From: an uncultured Bacteroidales bacterium
GTDB taxonomy: Bacteria; Bacteroidota; Bacteroidia; Bacteroidales; Paludibacteraceae
DNA: 64,000 nt
Assembly (NCBI GenBank): GCA_934667275.1
Contig: CAKULK010000005.1
Span: forward strand, 76,755-140,754
Direction: 5' to 3'
The position numbers and the translations under genes were made by a program. This document shows positions 44,026 through 53,700 of this stretch, in pieces. The notes under the pieces were generated by a model that had not been told where the DNA came from, did not search any database, and was given only the letters and a program-made list of their open reading frames with translations. The number at the start of each line of letters is the position of its first letter. The stretch's first letter is position 1.

Positions 44026-44898
44026 TTTCCGAGCCGCGGCTTGCTCCTCGGTATCTTCGCCGTCAAGAGTCCAATCGTTCTCCACACGGCGCACCGAAAA
44101 GCCGTTGTCACCCTGATACACCAACTCGTAAACTTCGGTTTGCGAGTTGGTTTCGTTATGGTACCCTGCCGCCGTCAGATACAGCGTGTCCTGCGTATGC
44201 AGCATATACAAATCCGCCAAATCCTCGCTCTCTCTACCCTGCGACAGCATAGTGTTGATAAATCCGTACCGCTCGTAGTTCTCCACCACCTCCGAATAGT
44301 AGTAATCGGGATACCCGTAGTACCGCGTGTCTATCACCTCTTTCGTCTCTACGTCCCAGAAATACTTGTCGTTGTTCGACGGAGTCACTATCACTTTCGT
44401 CCCTGACCCTGCCACATCAAATGTAATATCCGACGCCACCGAATCCTTGGTGGTAAAGGGCTGCTTCACGATGGTTTTGATGGGGTGGTTGTGGCGGTTG
44501 TAGCACATCACGCACAGGTAGTAGTTCGTCTCGGGACGCAACAGTGCTTCGCTTCCCTCCATGGTACCGTTGTTCAGCATTTCGCGGAACGAAGGCGCGT
44601 CCTCCCCAAGCACTTCCTCGTAAATATCCTTCACTATCTCATACAACTCCTTGTACATGCTGTTCAGGCTGTCTATCACTTCCCTTTCGCCTAAGCGGTT
44701 ATAGTCCGCCACAGGCACCGCGTCACACACGTAATAGTAGTCGTACGACTGCGGTGTCACCCTGTACAGCACTCCCGTAGCCTTCGGATAAACGATGTCT
44801 ATATCTATGGTGGTGTCCGTTACCTCCACGCGGTTGCAACTTGCCAACGCTGCCAGCAGCAGCGGCAGCAGTATCGCTGTTCGTATAGTCCGTTTCAT
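43984..44898 (-). CDS. Lipoprotein of unknown function
   Basis: A 304-residue exported lipoprotein with lipobox LASC (Cys at about residue 21). The rest is rich in Tyr and acidic residues (RVTPQSYDYYYVCDAVPVAD; YGYPDYYYSEVVENYERYG). An Ig-like middle part, ETNYYLCVMCYNRHNHPIKT, is followed by a beta strand set. The family is not known to me. It is the last gene of the minus-strand group 49801-43984 and its 3' end overlaps the GH13 gene on the other strand. Confidence 0.75.
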   Translation of the reverse strand: MKRTIRTAILLPLLLAALASCNRVEVTDTTIDIDIVYPKATGVLYRVTPQSYDYYYVCDAVPVADYNRLGEREVIDSLNSMYKELYEIVKDIYEEVLGEDAPSFREMLNNGTMEGSEALLRPETNYYLCVMCYNRHNHPIKTIVKQPFTTKDSVASDITFDVAGSGTKVIVTPSNNDKYFWDVETKEVIDTRYYGYPDYYYSEVVENYERYGFINTMLSQGRESEDLADLYMLHTQDTLYLTAAGYHNETNSQTEVYELVYQGDNGFSVRRVENDWTLDGEDTEEQAAARKLLGKKHVTPRLKR

Positions 44899-44907
44899 TA
44901 TGTTTCC

Positions 44908-46227
44908 TTATTTCAGTTTCTGTGCCGTCTTGTAGATAAACACTACCGCACCCCTCATATGGGTGCCGTAATGCCCGAAGTCGTACGATACATTCACGGG
45001 GTCGGTCTTTTGCCCTGCCTCACCGTCCGTAGGGTATGCCGTACGGAATTGGTTACGCAGAATATCCGAATTGATATACGGCACCGTTTGGTCGTCTAAT
45101 GAATGGAACATATGCAGCGGAGCCTTCGGCACGAAGTTCGACGGCACGCTGTTCTCCATCAACTCATAATAGAATCGGGCTGTCTCCTCCTTCTCACGGT
45201 TCATGGCGTTCTCTGTCAATATGTCGTGCAAATAATTAGAACCAATCTTCTGATTGATTTCGTTGGTCGTGTATTTCTTCGAGTTCAGCCAATCCTCATA
45301 GTTGCTGAGCAATGGTTCTTTGAAGAAATACTCCATATCCAACTTCGGCGACATGCCCAGCGACATGCCCTGAATAATCATCGGCACCGCGCAAGGGATT
45401 CCCGTTTCGTCCTGCTCCACACAGAAATCGTATGTCCTTGCCACATCGTACGGACCCGCACCAGCATACACCTGCTTAATCTTGAATTCGTTGGCGTATT
45501 CGGGATAAGTCTCTAACATTCGCATCACGTGCATCGTACATGCACCGCCCTGCGAGTAACCGAACAGGATTATCTCGTCCGACTGTAGCAGCAACTTCCT
45601 GTCTTCTATCAGCGTCATAGCCACACGGGCGATGTCTATCACGTTGCGCCCGCAGGTTTCCGCTTGCAGATACGGGTGCACCTTCTCTTTCGACACGCCG
45701 AAACCGATATAATCCGCTGCCACCACGCAGTAGCCGTAGGCGGCATAGATCCCCTCAAAACTGTAGGTCTGGCTCGGTGCCTCACGGTCTGCCCCTATCG
45801 TATAGTGGCTGGCGAGTATCACATTGCGTATCTTACCGTCCTTAGGGTAAAAGATTTTGCCTGACACATCTATCGAATCCCCGTTCACATCCACGCTCTT
45901 ATACGTTACCGCCACTTGGTGCACCTTTTCGCCAATCACGCCATCGGCCAACTCACGTATCAGGTCCATCGCAGTAATGGGACTCACACGGGCTACGCTG
46001 TCCGTCGTATCCTTGTCGTTGCTCGTCGGCATATCGTTCAGGCACTGGTCTTCGTATGTCTCCCATGGCACATTCGACATATCCTCATCGCCCTCGCTCA
46101 GCACCTCATACCCTACCCTTACCTTGTGGCTGTAGGTGTGGTAACTCCATTCTACATCGCCATGAGAGCAACTCATCATCACGGGCAGCACGCCTAACAC
46201 TATCCCAAAAAGATTCTTTGTTTTCAT
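44908..46227 (-). CDS. Exported alpha/beta-hydrolase lipoprotein
   Basis: A 439-residue secreted esterase- or peptidase-like protein. Lipobox VMMSC (Cys near 20). The hydrolase core shows VNGDSIDVSGKIFYPKDGKI, the oxyanion region NVILASHYTIG, nucleophile elbow ILFGYSQGGACTM (Ser about 225) and late HMFHSLDDQTVPY (Asp) with DFGHYGTHM (His). The layout resembles secretory lipases and prolyl-oligopeptidase-like enzymes. It starts 3 bp after the upstream barrel gene, so all are coupled. Substrate unknown; with lipid-modifying neighbours, an ester of the envelope is possible. Confidence 0.85.
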   Translation of the reverse strand: MKTKNLFGIVLGVLPVMMSCSHGDVEWSYHTYSHKVRVGYEVLSEGDEDMSNVPWETYEDQCLNDMPTSNDKDTTDSVARVSPITAMDLIRELADGVIGEKVHQVAVTYKSVDVNGDSIDVSGKIFYPKDGKIRNVILASHYTIGADREAPSQTYSFEGIYAAYGYCVVAADYIGFGVSKEKVHPYLQAETCGRNVIDIARVAMTLIEDRKLLLQSDEIILFGYSQGGACTMHVMRMLETYPEYANEFKIKQVYAGAGPYDVARTYDFCVEQDETGIPCAVPMIIQGMSLGMSPKLDMEYFFKEPLLSNYEDWLNSKKYTTNEINQKIGSNYLHDILTENAMNREKEETARFYYELMENSVPSNFVPKAPLHMFHSLDDQTVPYINSDILRNQFRTAYPTDGEAGQKTDPVNVSYDFGHYGTHMRGAVVFIYKTAQKLK

Positions 46228-46230
46228 ATA

Positions 46231-46839
46231 TCAAAAACGATAACCCGCAGACACGGTCAGTATGCGGGCATTCAACTTATAGATTTCATTCATGTTATTG
46301 AAGGCACTCACTGCCCCCCACTCTGCCGAACCGAACCAGTGTCCGCGTCCTATCGACAAGCCTAATAGGGTGATGCCGAATGCAGGCGCGCAACGGGTCT
46401 TCGCGCCGCGGAAATTCTCCTCTGTGCCGGTATTGATATTCAGTCCCGCATACAACGCGGAATAGATATTCACCCACTCCGAATGGAGATACGTAAACCG
46501 TACCGAAGGCATAAACATCAGATTCACGTAGTAATGGTCGGGCGCATCGTCCCCTTCCCGCAACACACGCCAGTTCACTTGGTCGTAATCAATGATGCCG
46601 CCGAAGGAGAACCAATAGCAGCACCTGTACTGATACTCTGCGAATATATGACCCGTATAGCGATAATGGTCTGTATTAAGGTTGGTGTTGGGCTTGGCAT
46701 GAAACATCGCCGTCTCAAATATCAGGTCGCCCCACCCCACACGCACTTCATGCTTCATCGTGGCGCGCACAGCCCTTGTCTCCGCCACACACACTAAAGG
46801 CACCACCCACACCATCATTATCAAAAACAATCTTTTCAT
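46231..46839 (-). CDS. Small outer-membrane beta-barrel protein
   Basis: A 202-residue protein with a signal peptide (about 1-20) and alternating hydrophobic strands (HEVRVGWGDLIFETAMF, TGHIFAEYQYRCCYWFSFGG, YYVNLMFMPSVRFTYL) and a C-terminal aromatic residue after ILTVSAGYRF, as required for BAM insertion. No catalytic motif is visible. It is probably an 8- to 10-strand barrel. Neighbours on both sides belong to the same minus-strand run. Confidence 0.8.
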   Translation of the reverse strand: MKRLFLIMMVWVVPLVCVAETRAVRATMKHEVRVGWGDLIFETAMFHAKPNTNLNTDHYRYTGHIFAEYQYRCCYWFSFGGIIDYDQVNWRVLREGDDAPDHYYVNLMFMPSVRFTYLHSEWVNIYSALYAGLNINTGTEENFRGAKTRCAPAFGITLLGLSIGRGHWFGSAEWGAVSAFNNMNEIYKLNARILTVSAGYRF

Positions 46840-46883
46840 ATATCAGTTAGGCTTGTTAACTATTAATCATTACCTATTACTTG

Positions 46884-47741
46884 TCATAGGTTCCCCCACA
46901 CTGTCGGCCACGTATTCTTTGTAATCCCCGCCATCTCGGTCATCTGAACATGTGCGGTCTCCCTGAGCCGTGCCACCTCATCTTTTCTCGGTTGCGTGGT
47001 ATCGGGGAAGATAGGCTCGCCGATAGTCACCGTCAGCAGCGGCAAATCTTTCGGACCGAACAACCGGCATATACCCTTTCGCTCTCTGTAGGTTATCACG
47101 CACGGCAACAATGGCATGTTGTAGCGGTAACTCATTGTAAACGCTCCCTTTTGGAAGGGTCGCAGCGGCTTGTACATATCCCATCGGCAACTCTCAGGAA
47201 AGATATGGAACCACCATCCGCGCCGGTGGAACTCGTCAAAGGCTTCGTTGAATTTCTTCTGCGCACTCATTCCAGCACTCGGTTCGGGAATCGGAATACC
47301 CCCTACCACACGGAGAAAGAAACTGTCTTTGGTCCTGAAGTTAGGCGCGAACATAGGGATGCGCGTCGTACACTTTGCCTTCACGGCAACTAACACACAC
47401 GGGCAATCCAATCGGAACATATGGTTGGCTATCGTTATCGCACCGCCCTGCAACTCTTTCTTGTACTTCTTCAGTACCTCGCGCCCGCGGATACGCAACC
47501 CCATCTTTACTCGCAGGAACACACCCAGACACCTGTGCAGTATCACCCTGTAAGCCCACCAGTGGTTAAAGCGCGTCAATGGTCGGTCGTCCAAATACGG
47601 ATAGTTCTCGTCTATTGTCATCTCTCGGTCCTGCGGCGCATTCACAAGGTGCAGGTACGGGTCATCTTCGGGATAATCCATCTGTGGCTTCGGCACATAT
47701 ACGCCTTCTGCCACTTTCAGGTCTTCATATCGTTTGTTCAT
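46884..47741 (-). CDS. PlsC-type 1-acyl-glycerol-phosphate acyltransferase family protein
   Basis: A 285-residue membrane-associated acyltransferase. Motif I is ANHMFRLDCP (H-x4-D), motif II is around TRIPMFAPNFRTKDSFFLRV and motif III is HIFPESCRWD (F-P-E-S). The last may set lysophospholipid binding. The N-terminal 60 residues are acidic with no helix. The ATG overlaps the GH3-family stop by 4 bp, so the two are translated together. Acceptor substrate could be a phospholipid, a glycolipid or an aminoacyl lipid; sequence alone does not decide. Confidence 0.9.
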   Translation of the reverse strand: MNKRYEDLKVAEGVYVPKPQMDYPEDDPYLHLVNAPQDREMTIDENYPYLDDRPLTRFNHWWAYRVILHRCLGVFLRVKMGLRIRGREVLKKYKKELQGGAITIANHMFRLDCPCVLVAVKAKCTTRIPMFAPNFRTKDSFFLRVVGGIPIPEPSAGMSAQKKFNEAFDEFHRRGWWFHIFPESCRWDMYKPLRPFQKGAFTMSYRYNMPLLPCVITYRERKGICRLFGPKDLPLLTVTIGEPIFPDTTQPRKDEVARLRETAHVQMTEMAGITKNTWPTVWGNL

Positions 47742-49801
47742 GCTTGTGCTTCCTTGTTCGTTTCTTCCGTTGTCGGTTGTGCTACCTGTGGAGTCTCCTC
47801 CGTTGCGGGTTGCTCTACCGGTTTGGGTTCTTCCGCCTTGGGCTGCGCCGTCTTTTGGGCTGCCATAGCAGTCTCTTGGGCTAACCGCTCGGCTTCCTCC
47901 GCAGCCTTCTGCTCTGCCTTCGCCTCTTTGTTCTCCTTGCGTTGGGCAGGGCTCGCGCTGTGAATCAGTTTGCCGGTCTTACGCTCCTGTTTCTGCTTCA
48001 GACGGCGTTGCTTGCGCTCACGCACAGCATCGTCAATCGCATTGGCTTGCTCCAATATCTGCGTAGAGATACGCTCTATCAGCGAGAACTTGTCCCTGCG
48101 CTTCTCGTCCTGCATCAGCAGGTTAAACTTGAACTGCCCGTCTCTGAACCCGTCGCGAAGGCTCGCAGCCTTGAACCGTGCGTATGCGTTGTTCAGCAAT
48201 ATATGAGTCTGAGGCTCATGCAGACGGAACGACGCCCTTTTGGCTTCGTATTCGATATTCATCTCGCAGAGTTTCTTGTCCACTACCTTGGTGAACGCAT
48301 CGGCTTGCTCTTTGGTGATGTCGTCTTTCTCAAACTCATAGTAGAAGTGGTAGCAACTGTCCTGCACCTCGGCGAAGCCTACAAAGAACTTGGTCTTTAT
48401 CCCTGTCTCTTTCTCAGCCTCATGTACGGCTTCTATGAACTGGGGCTCGTACAACTTCTCCCCTGTCATTGACACAATGCCGTTCACCTTCGATATCATG
48501 TGTACCGTAGGTGTGTTGTAGTATTTCCCGCCCACTTCCACAAGGTCGTTCATATTGTATCGGAACAGTCCCGAGTAGGTCGTTACATACGCGCAATACC
48601 TCTTGCCTTGTTCCAACTCGTCTATCTGAAGGAAGTGCTTGTTCGGACTGTCTAATTCGTCTTCGGCTACGAACTCGTAGTAATGGAACTGCGGGAACAG
48701 CACCGACTCGTTGCTGTCGTCTAATGCAAACCCGAAACGGCACTCCGTGGCGATATACCCTAACTCTTGGTAATAGGTCTTGTCCCAATCGAAGTCGTCC
48801 ATATACTTCTCCATGTATATCTTCGTATTGCCGCACTTCCATGTGCTCAGGTATTGCAACCACGGCCAGTAGTCTTTCGGCAGCAGTCGCCCTTTCTCGC
48901 GCAGTATCTTGCGCAACTCTTCCGCACGCTCCGGCTCGGGCTGCATATAGGCGTCTAATTCCTCGCGGATACGGTCCGATATGTCGAAGTTCATACTCAG
49001 CGTACCGTACTCGATGTCGTTTATCAGTTCTTCGGTATTCTCGTCCACGGTACGCATGAGTTCGAGGATAGTCGAAGGGTTGGCGGTGGACCATAGTGTC
49101 ACATCCCTGTGCTGCATCGCCATACGCATCAGCGTATAGTTGCGCGCACCGTAGTCTGCTATCGACATCACGCACGCGGGAGCCGTGTAGTGTTTCTTGA
49201 TAATCGCGGGTATATCGCGCACCAATACACCACTCACGCTGCCGTACAGCGTACCGTCGGGTGCGTAACCCTCTACCTCCTTGCCCACTATCGGGAAAAT
49301 ATGTCCGGCGAAGATACGGTTTCGGTGTTTCACGAAGTTCCACGTCCAGATGTGCGACATCTTGCCATACACGTCTTTCAGATACTTGTGCGTCATCGGC
49401 ACCCACTTGGGCTCACTCGTTGTGCCCGAGGTAGTGGCGTACATGTCCGGCTTACCCGGAAAGAGCACGTTCTCCTCACCGTTCTTGTGGCGTTCCACAT
49501 ACGGGCGCAATGTCTCGAAACTGTCATTCACAGGCACATACTTCCTGTACAGTCGGAACAGGTCATCTGCATTCGATGCCGACAGAATGATGTCGAAATG
49601 GTGTTCGCGCCCATAGACGGTATCTCTCGAAATGTCGAGAATATCGCGCAACGTGCGTTCCGCAGCCTGACGCGGACGACGACTCCAGTACTTCAAACGC
49701 ACTGTCTCACTACCGCCTACCAAGAATAGCACGGTGTTAATCAACCACGGGTAAGGTAACGCCCTCCCCCCATTGTCTAAATACGGTTTCTTTTTTCCCA
49801 T
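47738..49801 (-). CDS. GH3 auxin-responsive-promoter family protein (acyl-adenylating)
   Basis: ANL-superfamily enzyme related to plant GH3 acid-amido synthetases. The start is ATG 49801 (MGKKKPYLDNGG), with the promoter further upstream; the longer frame to 49975 runs through an 11-bp repeat. Of 687 residues, the ATP-binding motif TSGTTSEPKWVPMTHKYL lies at about 118-135. YIATECRFG, YSGLFRYNMNDLVEVGG and GIVSMTGEKLYEPQF are the other family regions. The last 85 residues are low complexity (Lys/Glu/Ala/Gln, then Thr/Pro/Glu). Role in Bacteroidota is not settled; coupling to a PlsC gene suggests lipid or acyl-amide formation. Confidence 0.9.
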   Translation of the reverse strand: MGKKKPYLDNGGRALPYPWLINTVLFLVGGSETVRLKYWSRRPRQAAERTLRDILDISRDTVYGREHHFDIILSASNADDLFRLYRKYVPVNDSFETLRPYVERHKNGEENVLFPGKPDMYATTSGTTSEPKWVPMTHKYLKDVYGKMSHIWTWNFVKHRNRIFAGHIFPIVGKEVEGYAPDGTLYGSVSGVLVRDIPAIIKKHYTAPACVMSIADYGARNYTLMRMAMQHRDVTLWSTANPSTILELMRTVDENTEELINDIEYGTLSMNFDISDRIREELDAYMQPEPERAEELRKILREKGRLLPKDYWPWLQYLSTWKCGNTKIYMEKYMDDFDWDKTYYQELGYIATECRFGFALDDSNESVLFPQFHYYEFVAEDELDSPNKHFLQIDELEQGKRYCAYVTTYSGLFRYNMNDLVEVGGKYYNTPTVHMISKVNGIVSMTGEKLYEPQFIEAVHEAEKETGIKTKFFVGFAEVQDSCYHFYYEFEKDDITKEQADAFTKVVDKKLCEMNIEYEAKRASFRLHEPQTHILLNNAYARFKAASLRDGFRDGQFKFNLLMQDEKRRDKFSLIERISTQILEQANAIDDAVRERKQRRLKQKQERKTGKLIHSASPAQRKENKEAKAEQKAAEEAERLAQETAMAAQKTAQPKAEEPKPVEQPATEETPQVAQPTTEETNKEAQA

Positions 49802-49828
49802 AACAAAATTTTTCTTCCCTGTTCCCAA

Positions 49829-49894
49829 ATCCCCTGCACACCCGCGACAGACCCGCGATGGACTCATAACGTAGTCTGCACGTACCGCACATGC
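49829..49894. repeat. 11-bp-phased repeat in the leader of the GH3-family gene
   Basis: ATCCCCTGCAC, ACCCGCGACAG, ACCCGCGATGG, ACTCATAACGT, AGTCTGCACGT and ACCGCACATGC follow at exact 11-bp steps from 49829. The second and third units are the reverse complement of the unit at 36230. The tract lies between the promoter (50049-50019) and the ATG (49801). Confidence 0.75.
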
Positions 49895-50018
49895 TTGTAC
49901 ACGGAATGTGCCACCTCCGTATTCCCCTTGCGAACAAGGACATTCAACTATTCCTCTCCTTCTTATCCATCCCACATCGGCACCTGTACCTTTCTCAAGG
50001 AACCACCAATACCGCCCG

Positions 50019-50049
50019 CAAAATTACTGATTTTATTTGGAATATGCAA
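50019..50049 (-). promoter_or_regulatory. Promoter of the GH3-PlsC-barrel-hydrolase operon
   Basis: Minus-strand TTG (50049-50047), 20-bp spacer, TAATTTTG (50026-50019). The leader of about 210 nt carries the 11-bp repeat. Confidence 0.75.
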
Positions 50050-50282
50050 ATCCGCCCCTATTCACCCGCAAAAATACCACTATAAATCGTACATCATAAT
50101 TTCGCAAATCGTAAATTCGTAAATGAATTAATGGTTAATTCGTGGTAATTAATGTTCCATTTCATTAGTTGTTGGCGAATGTTTTTTGCACACAAAGACG
50201 GCTTTATGGCAATTTCACGCCGTTTTTACCCCTATTGATTATCAACACCTTACAAAGAAAATGCAAAAATAATGCTAAAAAT

Positions 50283-50313
50283 TTGGATTTTGAACGATTT
50301 TGTATTATCTTTG
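50283..50313 (+). promoter_or_regulatory. Promoter of the structured leader/ncRNA before the subtilisin gene
   Basis: TTG at 50283-50285, 20-bp spacer, TATCTTTG at 50306-50313. The next real ORF starts 393 bp downstream. Confidence 0.75.
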
Positions 50314-50319
50314 CATCGT

Positions 50320-50662
50320 GGAATTTTACCAACCAATGTTAAGGTAGAGTTTTACGTTACATAATAAAAGGCGTTTACCACAAAATTCTCACCCTCATTG
50401 TGGGATTTTGGGTGCTTTGTTCTAACGATTTGGAATCTCGCAATTTTCAATGTGTGTCTAGAACGTTGCAACGGTAGGATGCCCTCAAGGATATAAGTGT
50501 ATCCGCAATCTACAACTAACGCAAATGTTTCCATCTGCGATGGTAAGTTGTAGGTATGTCGTTTTCTTATATCGGCGTGGGCTTCGCGTTGTCGGTTCTG
50601 ACACAATAGGCAATGCGAGAGCCTCAAATCGTGGAACGACGGCGGTTGAACCCCACGTTTTT
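50320..50662 (+). ncRNA. Structured RNA: attenuating leader of the subtilisin gene or independent ncRNA
   Basis: About 340 nt without a plausible gene on the plus strand, starting at a consensus promoter. Hairpins: GGATA/TATCC (50489-50493 with 50500-50504) extended by GTTGC/GCAAT (50465-50469 with 50505-50509). A long stem has CTACAACT/AGTTGTAG (50510-50517 with 50546-50553) around CGCAAATG/CATCTGCG (50520-50527 with 50532-50539). A third stem, TCGCGTTG with CAATGCGA, lies at about 50584-50618. The region ends at a terminator-like hairpin at 50630-50668, 40 bp before the subtilisin ATG. If that hairpin works, this is either a free RNA or an attenuated leader. A 121-codon frame on the other strand is regarded as a shadow. 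Confidence 0.5.
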
Positions 50663-50668
50663 TATTTT
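50630..50668 (+). terminator. Terminator or attenuator before the subtilisin gene
   Basis: CGTGG (50630-50634) pairs with CCACG (50653-50657), extended by an A/T helix after one mismatch, and is followed by GTTTTTTATTTT. The distance to the next ATG is about 40 bp, too short for a good second promoter, and none is seen. Confidence 0.5.
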
Positions 50669-50705
50669 GTGAATACCAAAAGAAACATAAAACAATACAC
50701 ATATT

Positions 50706-53700
50706 ATGAAAAAACATTTTTCTCTTTTCATTCTCTTATTCTGTTGCCTGCCATTCTTTGCACAAAGCAGCAACAACGAAGACGAAGTGGTCAAAATCGA
50801 CCGCATCAACTATGGTGCCTACCGTGATGGCGAAGTAATCGTCAAGTTCAAAGACGATTGTTCTGCCGTCATGCGTGCCCCGCGCCGTGCGCGTTTCTCG
50901 TCGGCACAGGCAACTGCTGTGGACCAACTCTTTGCCACCCTTGGCGTGGATTCCGTAGAGGAACTGATGCCACGGACAGGCGCGCGTCCTATGCCCCGCC
51001 GTATCAAAGCCTACAGCGGCAAGGACGTAGAGCCCAAGAACCTCCACAAACTCTATCGTATCACCTTGAGCGAACAGGCACGCCAGCAGCGCAGCATCCA
51101 TGAGGTAGTCAGCCAACTCCAAGCCCTTGATGAGGTGGAGTATGCCGAGCCAAACTACCTTGTCTATGCCATGTCCACCACAGATAGAGGCGATGCCGTC
51201 ACGTATATGTCCGAACCTCTCTATAGCCAGCAATGGGGATATGCTGCCATCAATCTCCCCTATCTGTGGAACCTGCCCAAGGTGCGCACCAAACGCCCTG
51301 TGATTGCCATATTGGACACGGGCGTGGATATAGAGCACCCCGACCTCGCAGCCAATATCTGGACGAATGAGAAAGAGGCAACCGGTGTTGAGGGGCAAGA
51401 CGATGATAGAAATGGTTTCAAAGACGATATCCACGGTTGGGACTTTGTCAACCAGCGCAGCAAAATTGCCGACTACAACGGACATGGCACCCACTGCGCA
51501 GGTATTGCTGCCGCCGTAGGCGATAACGGTATCGGTATCACGGGTGCCAACCCCGACGCACTCATTATGCCGGTAGTCGTTATGCAGGCAGATGGTACAG
51601 GCGATGTTGCTACAATCATCAAGGGTATTGATTATGCTGCTGCCAATGGTGCTGATGTCATCTCTATGTCCTTTGGCGGCTATGGTTACTCGCTTGCTGA
51701 GGAGCAAGCACTGGGACGTGCGTATGCAACGGCAGTCTTGGTCGCTGCTGCGGGAAATGACTATAAGTGTATTATGCCGCACGACTGCCCCGTCAATCAC
51801 AAGAGCGCAATGGAAAATGGTCCGATGTTCCCTGCTGCATTTACTTTTGTCTTAGGCGTGGAGGCTTCTTCTCAATTAGGCTTGGCAAGTTTCAGCAATT
51901 TCGATGAAGATGGTCCTATATATTCCACTTTCGGTGAAGAAAAACTCTACAACTACGAACTGCGTGCACCGGGTGTCGGTATTGTGAGCACGTTTCCGGG
52001 TGGGCGATACAAGAAACTGAATGGTACATCTATGGCATGCCCGATGGTGGCAGGTGCTGTCAGTCGCCTGCTGCAAGTCAAGACAGACTCTGCTTTGGTG
52101 AGCAAAGAAGTGCTCTTTGGCGACCTTATCCATAGCCGATCGGGCTGGTTCGGCAACATCAATATGAAGACGGTGTACAACTACTCGGATGCGAACCGCA
52201 AACCGACATTGTATCTCATAGGTCAAGAAATGCAAGACACCATTGTAGGTGATGGGGATAGCGAATATGATGTAGGGGAGACCATCGAATTTTACCCTAT
52301 CCTGCGCAACGATTGGGGAACGGCAAAGAATATCCGCTTTTGGATGTGCACGGGGCAATATACGGATGGTGTATGGGTAATGGGCGACACCGCACAAATT
52401 CACTATCTGACCGATACGGTTTCTTTTGGCAAGCCGCTGAGTAGTTACGCTAAAAACAAATCACTCAACCCGATACGCTTCTCTATCAACTCCAATTGTG
52501 CAGATGGGGTACATATCCCGCTCACATTCTATGCTGTATGTGATAATATGACTGACACACTCCGCCGGACATTTACCATCACTGTCAATAATGGCGTGGA
52601 AATTGGTGGTATGCTAACAGAAGATATGACGTTATATCCGCAAGTACATTATGTTGTCACCAAAAGATTAGCAATTCCTAAAAATGTGACATTAACGCTT
52701 TCCCCAGGAACCACTCTGAAATTTAAAGATAACACTGGACTGACAATAGAGGGACATCTAATTGCCCAAGGCACCCCTGATAGTACAATAACATTTACAA
52801 AAGCGGATAATGCTTTGGGTACAATATCAGAATTTTCTCTTTATGGTGATGGTGACACCCTCAAGTATTGTATATTCGAAAGATTATCTGCCCAAGGGTA
52901 TCTCCTAATGATGTATCGTCACAAATACTACCTTGAAAATTGTTGCATTAGAAATAATGCTACTGATTTCATTATTACTGATAATACTAATTCTGGAACA
53001 TGTGTAGTAAAAACAAATCTATACAACAACCTCACGCACCGAACACTTTGTGTCCCCACAGTACACTGTTCCAATATTGTCAATAACCACGCTACATCTA
53101 AATCATATTGTTCAGGTCTCGTTGCAGATAAACTAAATATCCAAGTTACAAACAATAATGTATTTTCAAATACTGCACCAGATGGGCAGATACAAAATTT
53201 TCACTCTAACGATAACGCTTCCATCATTTGGGATGCCCCTCAATATTGGGGAAGTAATAATGAGACCATAATTCGAGAAGGTATTTGGGATATTAATCAC
53301 CCAATAGGGACATTTGATTGTTCCTGGCATTACGACATAACAAAGCGCTTGCACCGCCCAAGTTCAGAAGCCCATGGTATTGTTTGGAAAGTGGTCGTTG
53401 ACGGCTACGATGCACAAGATGAGTTTGAGCAGTTGCCACCAATTGGCGTAGGCACACATACCTGTCAAGTATATTTCAATCGTGCGATGGATACCCTTAT
53501 CACGCCTTTAGTGTCCTACGGTGTTCGCCCACCCTACACGCAGCACGCTATCACGGGAGGCTCTTGGTCTGCCGATTCCACTATTTACACAGCCAACTTT
53601 ACCATTGATGCCAAAACAGCCTCCGATGGTCTCAACCGTTTCTATGTCGCCGACGCACAAGATAACGAACATTTCGAAGTTCCGATAGAGAATGTTCGTT

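Noticed and set aside
50352..50717. 121-codon minus-strand frame opposite the structured leader
   Set aside because: No minus-strand promoter, start lies inside the subtilisin gene, and the region is better explained as a structured plus-strand RNA. It stays open as an alternative if a homologous protein family exists.
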